Shown piece after piece: positions 43,199 to 52,682 of a stretch of DNA of 64,000 bases. The translations under genes were made by a program, and so were the position numbers. Position 1 is the first letter of the stretch. Every line of letters begins with the position of its first letter. The notes beneath the pieces were generated by a model. That model had not been told where the DNA came from. It worked only from the letters and a program-made list of their open reading frames with translations, and made no database searches. This DNA is from Planctomycetota bacterium (lineage in GTDB: Bacteria > Planctomycetota > B15-G4 > JADJEK01), in assembly GCA_016709145.1 (NCBI GenBank), contig JADJEK010000002.1, positions 496,001-560,000 on the forward strand. The letters are read 5' to 3'.

Positions 43199-43744
43199 AT
43201 GTGGGAACAGCAGGCTCGTTTCTGTCCGATCTGTGCCGCTGCGCTCGTGCCTCGGCGGTCCCACGACCGGGAACGCTTGGCGTGCTCCGAGTGCTCGTTC
43301 GTGCTGTACGCCAATCCTGCCGCCGCGGCGGCCGCGATCGTGCTGCGCGGGGACGAGGTGCTGTTGATCCGGCGCTCGATCGAGCCGTTCCGCGGCCACT
43401 GGACGCTACCGGCTGGTTACGAGGAGGTCGACGAATCGCCCGCGCAGACCGCGGTGCGCGAGACCTTCGAGGAGACCGGCGTCGTCATCCGGATCCGCGG
43501 GCTCTACGACGTGCTCTACACCAGCGACGACCCGCGCAAGCGGGCGATCCTGGTGACCTACGTCTGCGACGCGATCGGCGGATCGCTGCAAGCGGGTGAT
43601 GACGCGTTGGATGCGCGCTTCTTCCGACTCGACGAACTGCCGCAGAACATCGGCTTCGTGAACAATCGCAGGCTGCTTCAACGCTTGGTCGAGGACTGGA
43701 AGACCGGGACGATCCGCATGGTCGAAACCCAGGAACTGCCGTGA
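43199..43744 (+). CDS. Nudix hydrolase with N-terminal zinc ribbon
   Basis: A 181-residue protein. Residues 9-35 form a zinc ribbon (CPIC ... ACSEC), as in NudC-like enzymes. The Nudix box GYEEVDESPAQTAVRETFEETGV is complete (GX5EX7REUXEEXGU). Such proteins hydrolyse nucleoside diphosphates linked to another moiety, in NudC's case NADH or NAD-capped RNA; the length here is shorter than NudC (about 257) and the SQPWPFPxS signature is not seen, so the substrate is open. The start lacks a ribosome site and lies just after a -10-like box. Confidence 0.9.
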   Translation: MWEQQARFCPICAAALVPRRSHDRERLACSECSFVLYANPAAAAAAIVLRGDEVLLIRRSIEPFRGHWTLPAGYEEVDESPAQTAVRETFEETGVVIRIRGLYDVLYTSDDPRKRAILVTYVCDAIGGSLQAGDDALDARFFRLDELPQNIGFVNNRRLLQRLVEDWKTGTIRMVETQELP

Positions 43745-43820
43745 AGCGAGCTCGTTCCGTCGCGGCACGCCAGGTGCCTGCACCGCGCTGGGTGCGGGAT
43801 GACATCCATGGAGCGCGCGC

Positions 43821-45227
43821 ATGACCGGATGGGTCGGATGGGTGGTTGCGTCGGTCTTCCTCGGCGCGACGGCATACGCGGTTCCTGTCGACGAGCCGAC
43901 ACCGGCGAAGTTGCGTGAGCGGGTCGCGACGCTGCTCGCGGCGGGCGACGTGCCGGGCGCGCTCGGCGCCGCGACGCAGTTGGTGGCGCGTGGGGCGGGT
44001 GATGACCCCGACGACCTCCTGTTGCTCGCACGCACGTCGTACTACGAGGCGCTACGGCGCATCGGTGAAGGCGAGGCCGGCGGCGGTATCACGGACGCGT
44101 TGTGGTTCGACGCGACCGATGCGGCGAGCCGTGCGGCCAACTTGCCCAGCGGACGCGTGAGCGGCGGGACGTTCCTCGGTTTCGTCCTCGTGCAACGCGG
44201 CAAGTTCGACGAAGCCATCGACGCCCTCGACAAAGTGTTGACGGAGGACGCTGCGGCCGCGGATGCACTCGCGCTCCGTGGATTCGCGCGTTCGTGCCTC
44301 GGGCAGGTCGATCCCGCGCTCGTCGACCTCGACGCGGCGCTCGCTCGCTTGCCGGACCGCTTCGAGATCAAGGTCCATCGGGCGCGAGCCATCGCGCAAC
44401 GATCGCTCGCGGACGGGGCCAAGGAACTCGAGGCTTTGGCGAGCGACCCTGGCGTGGACGACGCGTTCGCGGGCGATGTAGCCGCGATCCTCGAACCACG
44501 GCCCGACCTCGCGCTCGCGGTGCTCCGCAAAGTGACCGAGCGTCATGCCACACCGAGCAGCGTGATCGTGCTGGCCCGCATGCTGATCCAGGCCGGCGAC
44601 CCCGCGGCCGCGACCGCCGTCCTGAACGAAGCGATCACCGAGCAGCCGGACAACGGCAGCCTGCGCGCATGGCGAGCCGAAGCCGCGCGACGCGCCAACG
44701 TGTTCGATCGCGGCTACGTCGACGACCTGTGCTACGCGGCGCGAGCCGACTGCGACGAAGCGACGTGGGCCCACAGCTTGCTGAACTTGTCGGTGGGAGT
44801 GTTCGTCGAGCGCAACGACTGGGAATCGGCGCGACGCATGTGCGAGGTCCTCGTCGGCTTGGAGGAACGCTCGCGCGTGTCGCTTGCGAACCTGGCATTG
44901 ACGCTCCGCAACCTCGGTCGGGTCGACGAAGGGGGGGCGCTCTACCGCGAACTGCTCGAGCGTTGGCCCGAGGACGCGTCCGGTTGGAACGACTACGGCC
45001 TCCTGCTGTCCGGCACCGGCCGCGCCAAGGATGCCGCCGAGGCGTTCTCGACCGCGGCCGAACTCGGCAACATCGACGCGACCGAGAATCTCGGGATGTT
45101 GCGCCTCGCCGCGGGGCACACCGACGCAGCCCGAAAGAACTTCCTCGACGTGCTGCGTCGCGACCCCTCGCGCGTACGGTCGGGGGCAGCTCTGATGCGT
45201 TTGAGTCTGCCCGAAGGCGGCGGTTGA
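43821..45227 (+). CDS. Exported TPR-repeat protein
   Basis: A 468-residue protein with an N-terminal signal segment (WVGWVVASVFLGATAYAV). The body is tetratricopeptide helices: GTFLGFVLVQRGKFDEAIDALDKVLTEDAAAADALALRGFA, VIVLARMLIQAGDPAAATAVLNEAI, and SLANLALTLRNLGRVDEGGALYRELLERWPEDASGWNDYGLLL. Probably a periplasmic scaffold. Its C-terminal coding sequence contains the TTGACG of the next gene's promoter. It shares no obvious partner in the window, though three other TPR or HEAT exported proteins are nearby. Confidence 0.85.
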   Translation: MTGWVGWVVASVFLGATAYAVPVDEPTPAKLRERVATLLAAGDVPGALGAATQLVARGAGDDPDDLLLLARTSYYEALRRIGEGEAGGGITDALWFDATDAASRAANLPSGRVSGGTFLGFVLVQRGKFDEAIDALDKVLTEDAAAADALALRGFARSCLGQVDPALVDLDAALARLPDRFEIKVHRARAIAQRSLADGAKELEALASDPGVDDAFAGDVAAILEPRPDLALAVLRKVTERHATPSSVIVLARMLIQAGDPAAATAVLNEAITEQPDNGSLRAWRAEAARRANVFDRGYVDDLCYAARADCDEATWAHSLLNLSVGVFVERNDWESARRMCEVLVGLEERSRVSLANLALTLRNLGRVDEGGALYRELLERWPEDASGWNDYGLLLSGTGRAKDAAEAFSTAAELGNIDATENLGMLRLAAGHTDAARKNFLDVLRRDPSRVRSGAALMRLSLPEGGG

Positions 45228-45252
45228 CGCTGATTTTGCAGCGACCTAGACT
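45224..45252 (+). promoter_or_regulatory. Predicted sigma-70 promoter
   Basis: TTGACG (45224-45229), exactly 17 bases, TAGACT (45247-45252). It lies 72 bases ahead of the ATG at 45324, with the -35 over the stop codon of the TPR gene. This is the best match in the window to the local -35/-10 pattern. Confidence 0.65.
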
Positions 45253-45323
45253 TCGGTCAATTCGTGAGTTGTGTGCCGAGTACGCCCTGTCGAACGCGTC
45301 GCCAACGGCGCGGGAGTTCCGCG

Positions 45324-46664
45324 ATGAATCGCAACGTTCTGGTCTGGCTCGTCGGTTCCGCGTTGGTCCTGCCGGTTGCATTCGGCGCCGGCACGCCCTT
45401 GCTCGAGAAGGCCGATCGCAAGCCCATCCTCGAAGCGATGACGAAGTACCAACAGGCCTACCTCGACAAGTTCCATGACGCCAAGGCGTTGAAGGAACTC
45501 CCGAACAACTACGCCGACCTCAAGAAGAAGCTCGAGGAGGCGGCGAAGCGCAAGAAGGTGGACTCCTTGCTCGCGAGTCCGGCGGACATGCGCTTGTTGT
45601 TCGCGGTCCCCGTTCGACCCGACGCATCGCCGAAGAAGGACGCCTACTACGACCAGGAGTTCCTGTTCGACGATGGGCAGACCAAGGAGAAGCTGAAGTA
45701 CCTCTTGCGCGTGCCGAAGTCCTACGCGGCCGGCGAACCGTTGCCGATCCTGCTTGTCCTGCATCCGCCCTTGAAGCGCGCGGACGAGGTGAAGAAGTGG
45801 GTGACCGCGACGATCCCCGCCACGGTCGCCGAGCAGTCGATCGTGCTGGTCCCGCTGAACGTCGACAATCCGGTCGACTGGAGTTCCTCGCTCGGTCACA
45901 TCCGTTCGATCGTCCCGTTCAATCCGACCTGGACCAAGTTGTGGGTCGATCGCGCGCGCGTGATCGTGTTCGGATCGGGCGCGTCGGCTCCCGCAGCCGT
46001 CGATTACGCCACGTTCTTCCCAGGCCTGTTCGCGGGCGCGATCGTGAGTCACCCGTCGGCAGCTCCCACGGTGACGAAGCTGGCCACCGCGCGCTACTTG
46101 CCGATGCTGTGTCTCGCGCAGGCTGCCGGAGATACCGGGCAGATCGCGTCGAGCTTCACCGAGGAAATGAAGAAGGCCGGCGGTACCGCCAACGTCGTCA
46201 CGGCCGAGGTCGACGCAACCGGCGCCATCGACGCGGCGGGGCAGGAAGCGCTGACGAAGTTCATCGCCGACACCCGGAAGGACGTCGCGCCGAAGAAGGT
46301 CACGCTGGTCACCGACAGCGACGCATGCGTGAACGCCTATTGGTTCCGCGTCGACAACGTCGACGTCAAGCCTGGTGAGTTCGCGCGCATGGACGCCGAG
46401 ATCGATTCGGCCACGAACGAGATCCGCGTGACGACCCCGAGCACGGTCCGCGGGTTCCACATCTATTTGAACGACGAACTCGTCGACATGGGCAAGACCA
46501 TCAAGGTCATCCACGTCGTCGCCGGCAAGGACGACGCGAAGGTCGTCTTCGAGGGCACCAAGTCCCGCAGCCTCGACAAGGCCGTCGAACTGTGGATGAA
46601 CGCCGCGCACGGCAACTTCGGCGAGTCCTACACGAACGCCATCGACATCACGATCGCTCCGTGA
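45324..46664 (+). CDS. Exported alpha/beta-hydrolase-like protein
   Basis: A 446-residue protein with a cleavable signal peptide (ALVLPVAFGAG). A charged helical region (EKADRKPILEAMTKYQQAYLDKFHDAKAL) precedes a PHB-depolymerase/esterase-like domain: LKYLLRVPKSYAAGEPLPILLVLHP, then a nucleophile-elbow-like VIVFGSGASAPAAVDYA. The elbow keeps G-x-S-x-S rather than GxSxG, so catalytic ability is uncertain. The C-terminal 130 residues look like a beta domain (DATNEIRV..VRGFHIYLNDEL). Several planctomycete proteins share this organisation, with unknown function. The next gene starts within its stop (GTGA). Confidence 0.82.
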   Translation: MNRNVLVWLVGSALVLPVAFGAGTPLLEKADRKPILEAMTKYQQAYLDKFHDAKALKELPNNYADLKKKLEEAAKRKKVDSLLASPADMRLLFAVPVRPDASPKKDAYYDQEFLFDDGQTKEKLKYLLRVPKSYAAGEPLPILLVLHPPLKRADEVKKWVTATIPATVAEQSIVLVPLNVDNPVDWSSSLGHIRSIVPFNPTWTKLWVDRARVIVFGSGASAPAAVDYATFFPGLFAGAIVSHPSAAPTVTKLATARYLPMLCLAQAAGDTGQIASSFTEEMKKAGGTANVVTAEVDATGAIDAAGQEALTKFIADTRKDVAPKKVTLVTDSDACVNAYWFRVDNVDVKPGEFARMDAEIDSATNEIRVTTPSTVRGFHIYLNDELVDMGKTIKVIHVVAGKDDAKVVFEGTKSRSLDKAVELWMNAAHGNFGESYTNAIDITIAP

Positions 46665-48292
46665 ATCGGGTGTCGGACGGCGCGCCGCCGCGATCCGCAG
46701 CAGTCGATCTGCCGGGGCCGCTGCGGGGCGCCTTCATCGCTGGATTGACCGGGGCCGCCGCGCTCGGCCTCGAGCTGACGGCGGCGCGGTTGTTCATGCC
46801 GTGGTTCGGCGCGTCGATCCACGTGTGGTCGAAAGTGATCGGCGTCGCGCTCGCGGCGCTCGCGCTCGGGAACCTCGCGGGCGGTCGATTGGCGGCGCGT
46901 TGGCCCTCGCGCTTCGTCCTCGGCGGATTGCTCGGCGCGGCCGCGGCGACCGCGGCGTTGGCGCCGTTGCTGACCCGCGCGTTCGCATTGTCCACGGTTC
47001 CGGCGGATCTGCCGCTCGAAGCGGCCTTGGGCATCCTGGGTCAGGCCTCGTTGGTGACGGCGATCGCCGCGCTAGGGCTGCCGTTGTTCGTGCTCGGCAC
47101 GATCTTCCCGTTCGTCGTCAAGGGAGCCGCGCGCACGTGGAGCGTCGAACGCTCCTCCGGCGTGCTGTCGAGCGTGTCGACGTTCGGTGGCCTGCTCGGC
47201 ACGTTTGCGCCGGTGCATTGGACGATCCCGTCCTACGGCAGCCGCGCCACGTGTCTCGGCATCGCGGCGGTGCTCGCGATCGCAGCGTTCGTGGCGGCGT
47301 GGCCGCTCCGCGCGCGGCACGGTCTGGCGGCTGCGGCCGTCGCATCGATCCTCGGCGCAGCGATCGCGAGTTTTGCGCCGACGCCATGGAAGCCGCAATC
47401 CGGCGACGGCACGGTCGTGCTCGAACGCGAGTCGGCGTACCAGTACGTGCGCGTCGAGCGCGCCCGTGATGCGACACGGTTGTGCCTCAACGAGGGGCTC
47501 GATTCGTACCACTCCCTGGCCTATGCGGGCGACGTGATGACTCGGGGCGCCTACTACGACAGCCTGAGCCTGATGTCCGCTCGCCCGTTGACCGCGTCGC
47601 CGAGTCCACGGGTTCTCGTGCTCGGGTTCGCCGCGGGGACGGTCGCGCGGCAATTGCTCGCGTTGTTCGGTGAGCACCGCGACCTTCGCATCGATGGAGT
47701 CGAACTCGACCCGGTGGTCGCGGAGCTGGCGGGACCGTACTTCGAACTCCCGCCCGATCCGCGCATCACGATCCACGTCGACGTCGACGCGCGCAGCGTG
47801 CTCGATCGGACGAACGTGCGCTACGACGTCATCGTCGTCGACGCCTACGCGCAGCAGATCCACGTCCCGTTCCAACTGTGCTCCCGCGAGTTCTTCGCGT
47901 CCGTGCGCGAGCACCTCGCTCCCGGCGGGTTGTTCCTCGCGAACGTGTCGGCGTTCTCGGCCGACGACGGCGCTTTGCGCGCGATCGCGAGGACGGCTTG
48001 CGCGGAGTTCACTCACGTCGGGGCGCTGGCCGTGTTCGGGAGCCGCAACTTCGTGCTGGCCGGATCGATGGAGAGTTCGACCGACCAGTGGTTGCTCCCG
48101 CCGACCACGCTGCCCGAGCGTCTGCATCCAGCGCGAAGCGCGGCGGACGAGGCTCGCGGAGTGTTCGCCTGGCCGACGCGTCCCGACGACGTCGTGCTCA
48201 CGGATGATCGTTCGCCGGTCGAACGCATCATGGAGCACGACCTCGAGCTGCGCGCACGCGCGTTGCTCGCCGCCGGGCGAGGTGCCCGATGA
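46661..48292 (+). CDS. Polytopic membrane protein with spermidine-synthase-like methyltransferase domain
   Basis: A 543-residue protein. Residues about 20-245 give several membrane helices (GAFIAGLTGAAALGLELTAARLF, VIGVALAALALGNLAGGRLAA, LVTAIAALGLPLFVLGTIFPF). From about residue 250 a spermidine-synthase-fold domain follows: DSYHSLAYAGDVMTRGAYYDSLSLM, RVLVLGFAAGTVARQLLALFG, DGVELDPVVAEL and VIVVDAYAQQIHVPFQL. The usual aminopropyltransferase GGGDG loop is GFAAG and D-Y is not clear, so polyamine synthesis is doubtful. It starts with GTG inside the previous stop and is coupled to the next gene. Confidence 0.88.
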   Translation: MNRVSDGAPPRSAAVDLPGPLRGAFIAGLTGAAALGLELTAARLFMPWFGASIHVWSKVIGVALAALALGNLAGGRLAARWPSRFVLGGLLGAAAATAALAPLLTRAFALSTVPADLPLEAALGILGQASLVTAIAALGLPLFVLGTIFPFVVKGAARTWSVERSSGVLSSVSTFGGLLGTFAPVHWTIPSYGSRATCLGIAAVLAIAAFVAAWPLRARHGLAAAAVASILGAAIASFAPTPWKPQSGDGTVVLERESAYQYVRVERARDATRLCLNEGLDSYHSLAYAGDVMTRGAYYDSLSLMSARPLTASPSPRVLVLGFAAGTVARQLLALFGEHRDLRIDGVELDPVVAELAGPYFELPPDPRITIHVDVDARSVLDRTNVRYDVIVVDAYAQQIHVPFQLCSREFFASVREHLAPGGLFLANVSAFSADDGALRAIARTACAEFTHVGALAVFGSRNFVLAGSMESSTDQWLLPPTTLPERLHPARSAADEARGVFAWPTRPDDVVLTDDRSPVERIMEHDLELRARALLAAGRGAR

Positions 48293-48756
48293 CTCCGATT
48301 CGCGGCTTGGTCGTCGGCGGGTTGCTCCTGCTTTGCGCGAACGCTGGGGGAGCTGCGCCGGCGCAAGCGCGATCCGACGTCGACTCGCTGCTGCTCGAGG
48401 CTCGCGCGCTGATACGACAGATGCGAATCAGCGCAGCCGAGGAGCGCTTGCGACTGGTCTGGACGACGGGTGACGCGAGCGCCGAACAGGACGCCTACGC
48501 GAGGTTCTTGCTCGGCATCGTCGCGCATGAACGACGCGATGCCGATGCAGCCGAGCGCTCGTATCGAGAAGCGCTCGAGCGTTCATCGAGCACGGCGACG
48601 CGTGCCGTCGCGCAGTCCAATCTCGACATGCTCGCCACCGAGCGCGCGCGCTATGCGGCCTACGCGCCGCTGCGCACGAGGCTCGACGTCTGGCTCGCCA
48701 TCGAATGCGCGGTCGCGCTCGCCGTCGCATGCTTCGTCGTTCGCGTCAGTCGCTGA
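48289..48756 (+). CDS. Small exported TPR-like protein with C-terminal membrane helix
   Basis: A 155-residue protein: signal segment (GLVVGGLLLLCANAGGAAPAQA), a helical region with two TPR-like hairpins (SAAEERLRLVWTTGDASAEQDAYARFLLGIVAHERRDADAAERSYREAL), and a final hydrophobic helix (DVWLAIECAVALAVACFVV). It overlaps the membrane spermidine-synthase-like gene by 4 bases (ATGA), so the two products may form one membrane complex. No family is recognised. Confidence 0.78.
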   Translation: MTPIRGLVVGGLLLLCANAGGAAPAQARSDVDSLLLEARALIRQMRISAAEERLRLVWTTGDASAEQDAYARFLLGIVAHERRDADAAERSYREALERSSSTATRAVAQSNLDMLATERARYAAYAPLRTRLDVWLAIECAVALAVACFVVRVSR

Positions 48757-48821
48757 ATCGAAGTCCGACCCGACGTCGATCGGTTCGCCCCCGTCACGTC
48801 GGATCCGACGCAGCGCAACGC

Positions 48822-48857
48822 GAACGGGGTGCGTCGCTCGCGCGACGCACCCCGTTC
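48822..48857. terminator. Strong hairpin in a convergent gap
   Basis: A perfect 15-bp stem (48822-48836 with 48843-48857) around a 6-base loop, between the stops of two convergent genes. It can serve both strands. No T-run on either side. Confidence 0.6.
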
Positions 48858-48889
48858 CCACGTCGAACTCATCGAGTTCGTTCGCGGCC

Positions 48890-50857
48890 TTACAGGATGT
48901 CGAGGATCTCGTACTGAGCTGGGATCACCGTGCGGTAGTTCGAGTTCACCGACAACGGCGTGTTCCAGTACAGCGCGGTTTTCTCCGCCAGCAGGCCGAG
49001 TGCGACGCAACCGAATGCGCGCGCGAGACCCGGCGACTTGGCGTCGTTGACGAGCGAGACGAGCGGTTGAACCGCCTGACGATCGCCGATGAGACCGAGC
49101 GCGCGAGCCAGCGACGACGTGACGTTCAGCGTGGACGCCTTCTTCAGGCTGTCCAGCAGCGTCACCACGGCGCCCGAGTCGCCCATGAGACCGAGCGACG
49201 TCGCGACCTGCAGGCGCATCTTGTCGTCGGCGTCGTCGAGCACGAGGCCGCGCAGCGTTTCGATCGCTTCGCGATGGCGCATCATGCCCAGCGAGACGGC
49301 GAGGTAGCCCTTGAGGTTGCGGTCGTTCGTCTTCGACATCTCCTTGAAGATGGTCTCGGCGGCGACGTTCGCCTTCAGCAAGCCGAGGGAGATCGCAAAT
49401 GCCGACTTGTACGACGGGTTGCTGCTCTTCTCGAACTGGTCGAGCACCTTCGACGTGATCAGGCTGCGCTGTTCCGCCGAGTCCGGATACGCACGACCGA
49501 GCAGCCCGAGCGCGATGCCGGCCCACGGCTGATGCGTCTTGGTGTCCGGATCCGTCACTTCCTTGAGCAGGAACTTGTTCAGTCCCTTCAGCATCTCGTC
49601 GTTGCCTTCGACACTCTGCTTGATCGCGCGATCGCCGATCTGCGCGAGCGCGATGAACGAGAAGTGGCGCGACTGCTCGTCCGAGCCATCCTTGATCTGG
49701 TCGAACAGCACCTTTTGGACTTCCTTGTCCTCGGGCGCGGCGAGCTGGCCGAGCGCGATGACGCAGGACTGGACCAGCAGGTTGTCGGTCTTCTTGGCGA
49801 GGATCATCTCGCGCAGTGCCGGCACTGTCGGGATCGCGTCGGCCTCGAGGCGGCCGAGCGCGATCGGGATCTGCGCGCGGACGTTGCGGTCGAGGGTGTC
49901 GTTCTTCAGCAGTTCCGACAGCTCCTTGACGATGTCCTGGCGACCTTCCTTGAACAGGCCGAGCGCGAGGATCGCACTGCCCTTCAGGTCGATCTCGGAG
50001 TCCTTCTCCTTCTTGATCACGTCGAGGATCGTCGGGATGGTCGACTTGTCACCGATCATGCCGAGAGCGATCGCCGCGAACGAGCGCGGTAGGTCCTGGA
50101 TCGAGCCCTTCTCGTTCAGCAATTGGCGACCGGCCGGCGTGTCGTTGAGGACGTCGGTCAGCGAGGGGATGGCCGACGTGCTGCCGAGCACACCGAGCGA
50201 GAGCACCGCGGCTTGCTGCGCCGTGGGGTTCGAATTGCCGAGCACGGCCTTGATGTCTTCGAGGACGGTGTCGGCCGATTCGCTCTTCACGATGCGGCCG
50301 AGTGCCAGCACCGCCGAGTCGACGATGTCGGCGTCCTTCTCCTTCAGCATCGACTTCAGCACGGGGACGATCTGCTGCTGAGCTTCGCTCGCCGACGGGC
50401 GATTCGAGGTCTCGGACTCTTCGCGACGGCCCATGCCCGCGAGGAAGCCCGCGCTACCCGACTTGACGGCGCCACCCGCGAGGCTCGCCTTCAGGTTCAG
50501 GTAGGGGTCCTTGTTGTTCTCCCACCAGAACTGCCATTGCTCGAAGCCTTCGGTCGGCTTGTTCTTCTTGCCACCGGCGCTGGTCACGGGACCGCGCGGC
50601 GGACCGCCACCGCCCGGAACGACCGGACCGCCGCCCGGGGTCGTGGGACCACGACCGCCACCCGGCGTCACTGGACCACCCGGGCCGCCCGTGACCGGAC
50701 CACCCGTGTTCGGACCACCGGTGCCGGGACCAGGCCCCTCGGTCGGTGGGACGCTGTCACCCGGACCGCGGTACTGACCGCCATGCGCGAACGCCGAGCC
50801 CTCGAGCCCGAACAGAAGACCGCCGACGAGGCCGACGGCGAGCAGTGATTTGTTCAT
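48890..50857 (-). CDS. Exported HEAT-repeat protein with Gly/Pro-rich linker
   Basis: A 655-residue protein. A signal peptide (LLAVGLVGGLLFGLEGSAFA) is followed by residues about 25-95 made of Gly-Gly-Pro-Val/Thr units (GGPVTGGPGGPVTPGGG). Then come a short EQWQFWWENNKDPYL segment and a long array of HEAT/PBS-lyase-like repeats (IVDSAVLALGRIVKSESADTVLEDIKAVL, KGSAILALGLFKEGRQDIVKEL). The WQFWWE element before the repeats recurs in planctomycete HEAT proteins. Most likely a periplasmic scaffold. The GGAG ribosome site lies seven bases before ATG 50857. It is divergent from a sigma-54 activator gene. Confidence 0.88.
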   Translation of the reverse strand: MNKSLLAVGLVGGLLFGLEGSAFAHGGQYRGPGDSVPPTEGPGPGTGGPNTGGPVTGGPGGPVTPGGGRGPTTPGGGPVVPGGGGPPRGPVTSAGGKKNKPTEGFEQWQFWWENNKDPYLNLKASLAGGAVKSGSAGFLAGMGRREESETSNRPSASEAQQQIVPVLKSMLKEKDADIVDSAVLALGRIVKSESADTVLEDIKAVLGNSNPTAQQAAVLSLGVLGSTSAIPSLTDVLNDTPAGRQLLNEKGSIQDLPRSFAAIALGMIGDKSTIPTILDVIKKEKDSEIDLKGSAILALGLFKEGRQDIVKELSELLKNDTLDRNVRAQIPIALGRLEADAIPTVPALREMILAKKTDNLLVQSCVIALGQLAAPEDKEVQKVLFDQIKDGSDEQSRHFSFIALAQIGDRAIKQSVEGNDEMLKGLNKFLLKEVTDPDTKTHQPWAGIALGLLGRAYPDSAEQRSLITSKVLDQFEKSSNPSYKSAFAISLGLLKANVAAETIFKEMSKTNDRNLKGYLAVSLGMMRHREAIETLRGLVLDDADDKMRLQVATSLGLMGDSGAVVTLLDSLKKASTLNVTSSLARALGLIGDRQAVQPLVSLVNDAKSPGLARAFGCVALGLLAEKTALYWNTPLSVNSNYRTVIPAQYEILDIL

Positions 50858-51260
50858 CGACGAACTCCATGCGCCTGATGTGGCGTGTCCAAGATCCGTG
50901 GACCCGCGAACGACGCGCGAGCCTAACGGCGACGAGCCAACTCGCAAGCCGCGTTCCAAACGCGGCCCGACCGCTGAGCAACACTCGAATTCGGTTCGCG
51001 CACCGCGCTGATTCGCGCCGATCGCGGGCGAATGGCCCAAAAAGCAGCGAAAACTCGGTGAGAACGGCTCCGCCGATGCCTCATCCCGCTTGGTCAGCGC
51101 GCGCACGTCGTTCCTCGACCTCGGCTCGAGCGAGACGGCGACGGGAGTGCACGGCGACCCCCGACGCCGTTCGGTAACCGCGCGTTACGGCGTCGTGACG
51201 GGCATCGCGCGTTCGACGCGACGTCCGGACGTTGGCGGCCGCGGTGGAGGAAGAAGATCC
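50858..51260. other. 403-base divergent intergenic region
   Basis: No gene is supported here. It contains the minus-strand promoter at 50920-50947 and, near the plus-strand gene, an inverted repeat GTAAC-N5-GTTAC at 51174-51188 that could be an operator for the activator gene; this last point is only positional. Confidence 0.5.
50920..50947 (-). promoter_or_regulatory. Predicted promoter of the Gly/Pro HEAT protein
   Basis: Minus-strand TTGCGA (50942-50947), 16 bases, TAGGCT (50920-50925) followed by CGCGCG, about 63 bases ahead of the start at 50857. Confidence 0.5.
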
Positions 51261-52435
51261 ATGCTCGAGAATTCCAATCCGGTCAACGGCGGTACGGCCG
51301 ACTCCGAGCGCACTGCGTTCGACCAGTTGAACGAGGCCTTCGCGGTCCGCGTCGGGCTGGTCGGCGAGTCGCCGGCACTCCGCACCTTGTTCGAGCGCGT
51401 GCGCAAATTGGCGGACAGTCACGTGGCCGTCCTGATCGTGGGGGAGACCGGCACCGGCAAGGAGTCGGTCGCGCGCGCTCTCCATCACAACTCGGCGCGC
51501 GCCCGCGGACCGTTCATCGCCGAGGGTTGCGCGACGTTGTCGGCGAGCCTGTTCGCTCAGCGCCTGTTCGGACATGCGCGTGGCGCGTTCACGGGAGCCG
51601 TCGCGACCGCGTCGGGTTTGCTCGATCGAGCCGACGGTGGCACCCTGTTCCTCGACGAGATCAGCGACTTGGCGCTCGACGCGCAGGGCGTGCTGTTGCG
51701 CGCACTGTCCTGCGGCGAATACCGCGCGCTCGGGAGTAGCGAGACCCGACGCTCCGACTTCCGCGTGATCGCGTCGACCCATTGCGACATTCCTGCGTTG
51801 GTGCGCATGGGGCAATTCCGACACGACCTGTACTGGCGCCTGCGCGGCGCGATCCTGCGAGTTCCGCCATTGCGTGAGCGCCGCTCGGACATCGAGGACC
51901 TCGCGCGCCAGGTCCACCGCGAATTGCACCTGCGCACGAGGCGTCCGCTGCCACCGCTGTCGCACGACGCGATCGAGGCGCTCAAGGCTCATTCGTGGCC
52001 GGGCAACGTCCTCGAACTCCGCCAGGAGCTGATGCAGGCGTGGGCAACAGCGGATGGGGAGAGCCTCGGTCCATCGGCGTTCCAGTTCGAGTGCCTCGAG
52101 AACGTCGGCCCGAGATCGGCGAGCGCGGCACGCGGCCGCGCGCACAACTCCAAGACCTGCTCGGCGACGCCGAAGCACGATCGATCCGCGACGCGATGCG
52201 ACTCGCGAGCGGCAACAAGGCCGAAGCGGCTCGACGACTCGGCGTCACCCGCCGCTCGCTCTATCGCCGGCTGGAGAAGCTCGACGCTCTCGAGTCGGCG
52301 CGACATGCCCCGGAGGCGAATGGTCACGAGCCCATGCAGACGGGCCTCACAGCCGGCACTGACCCGATCGGCAGAAGCGGCGACATCGACCCACGGTCAT
52401 CCGGTTGTGAACCGAGTAGTGCTTCGCCGAATTGA
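51261..52435 (+). pseudogene. Sigma-54-dependent transcriptional activator, frameshifted before its HTH
   Basis: From ATG 51261 (GGAGGAAG ribosome site) the frame encodes a short N-terminus and a full AAA+ domain: Walker A VGETGTGKESV, the sigma-54 contact loop RGAFTGAV, Walker B LFLDEISDL, and RHDLYWRLRGAILRVPPLRER. After ECLENVGP the frame turns into Ser/Arg nonsense, while the -1 frame continues PEIGERGTR and encodes a Fis-type HTH (GNKAEAARRLGVTRRSLYRRLEKL), ending at 52435. One missing base around 52100-52125 explains it; a corrected product would be about 391 residues. There is no receiver domain, so it resembles PspF-like activators. Real loss or sequence error cannot be separated here. 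Confidence 0.75.
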
Positions 52436-52467
52436 CTCGCCGTCGCCGCGTTCGGCGCCGACGTGAC

Positions 52468-52510
52468 GATGCCCCATCCCCCGCAGATTCTCTACGGGTG
52501 GTGGGGCATC
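52468..52510 (+). terminator. Hairpin after the sigma-54 activator
   Basis: A 15-position stem (52468-52482 with 52496-52510) with one mismatch and one G-T pair, 13-base loop, 33 bases after the stop. Positioned as a terminator; no T-run. Confidence 0.5.
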
Positions 52511-52577
52511 GGGCCGAAGAACCGAAGCCGGCTCGCGGGGGGCCGACCCACGGGGCGCGCCGGGCGGCAGCGGCCGC

Positions 52578-52636
52578 CGAGCAACACCTGGTGAGTCCGA
52601 GAACGCGGATCAAGCGGGTTGATTCACGTTCTGTCA
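52578..52636. repeat. 55-base structured repeat, copy B
   Basis: Ungapped match to 19111-19165 at 44 of 55 positions. Contains the dyad CACCTGGTG and a stem (52600-52613 with 52619-52632) with one G-T pair and one mismatch around a 5-base loop. Like copy A it lies between converging genes, 47 bases past the stop of the minus-strand gene at 52683. Confidence 0.65.
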
Positions 52637-52682
52637 GCGGTCGAGTCGGCCCGGCAGTTCCTGCGGACCGACTCGCGCTGGC

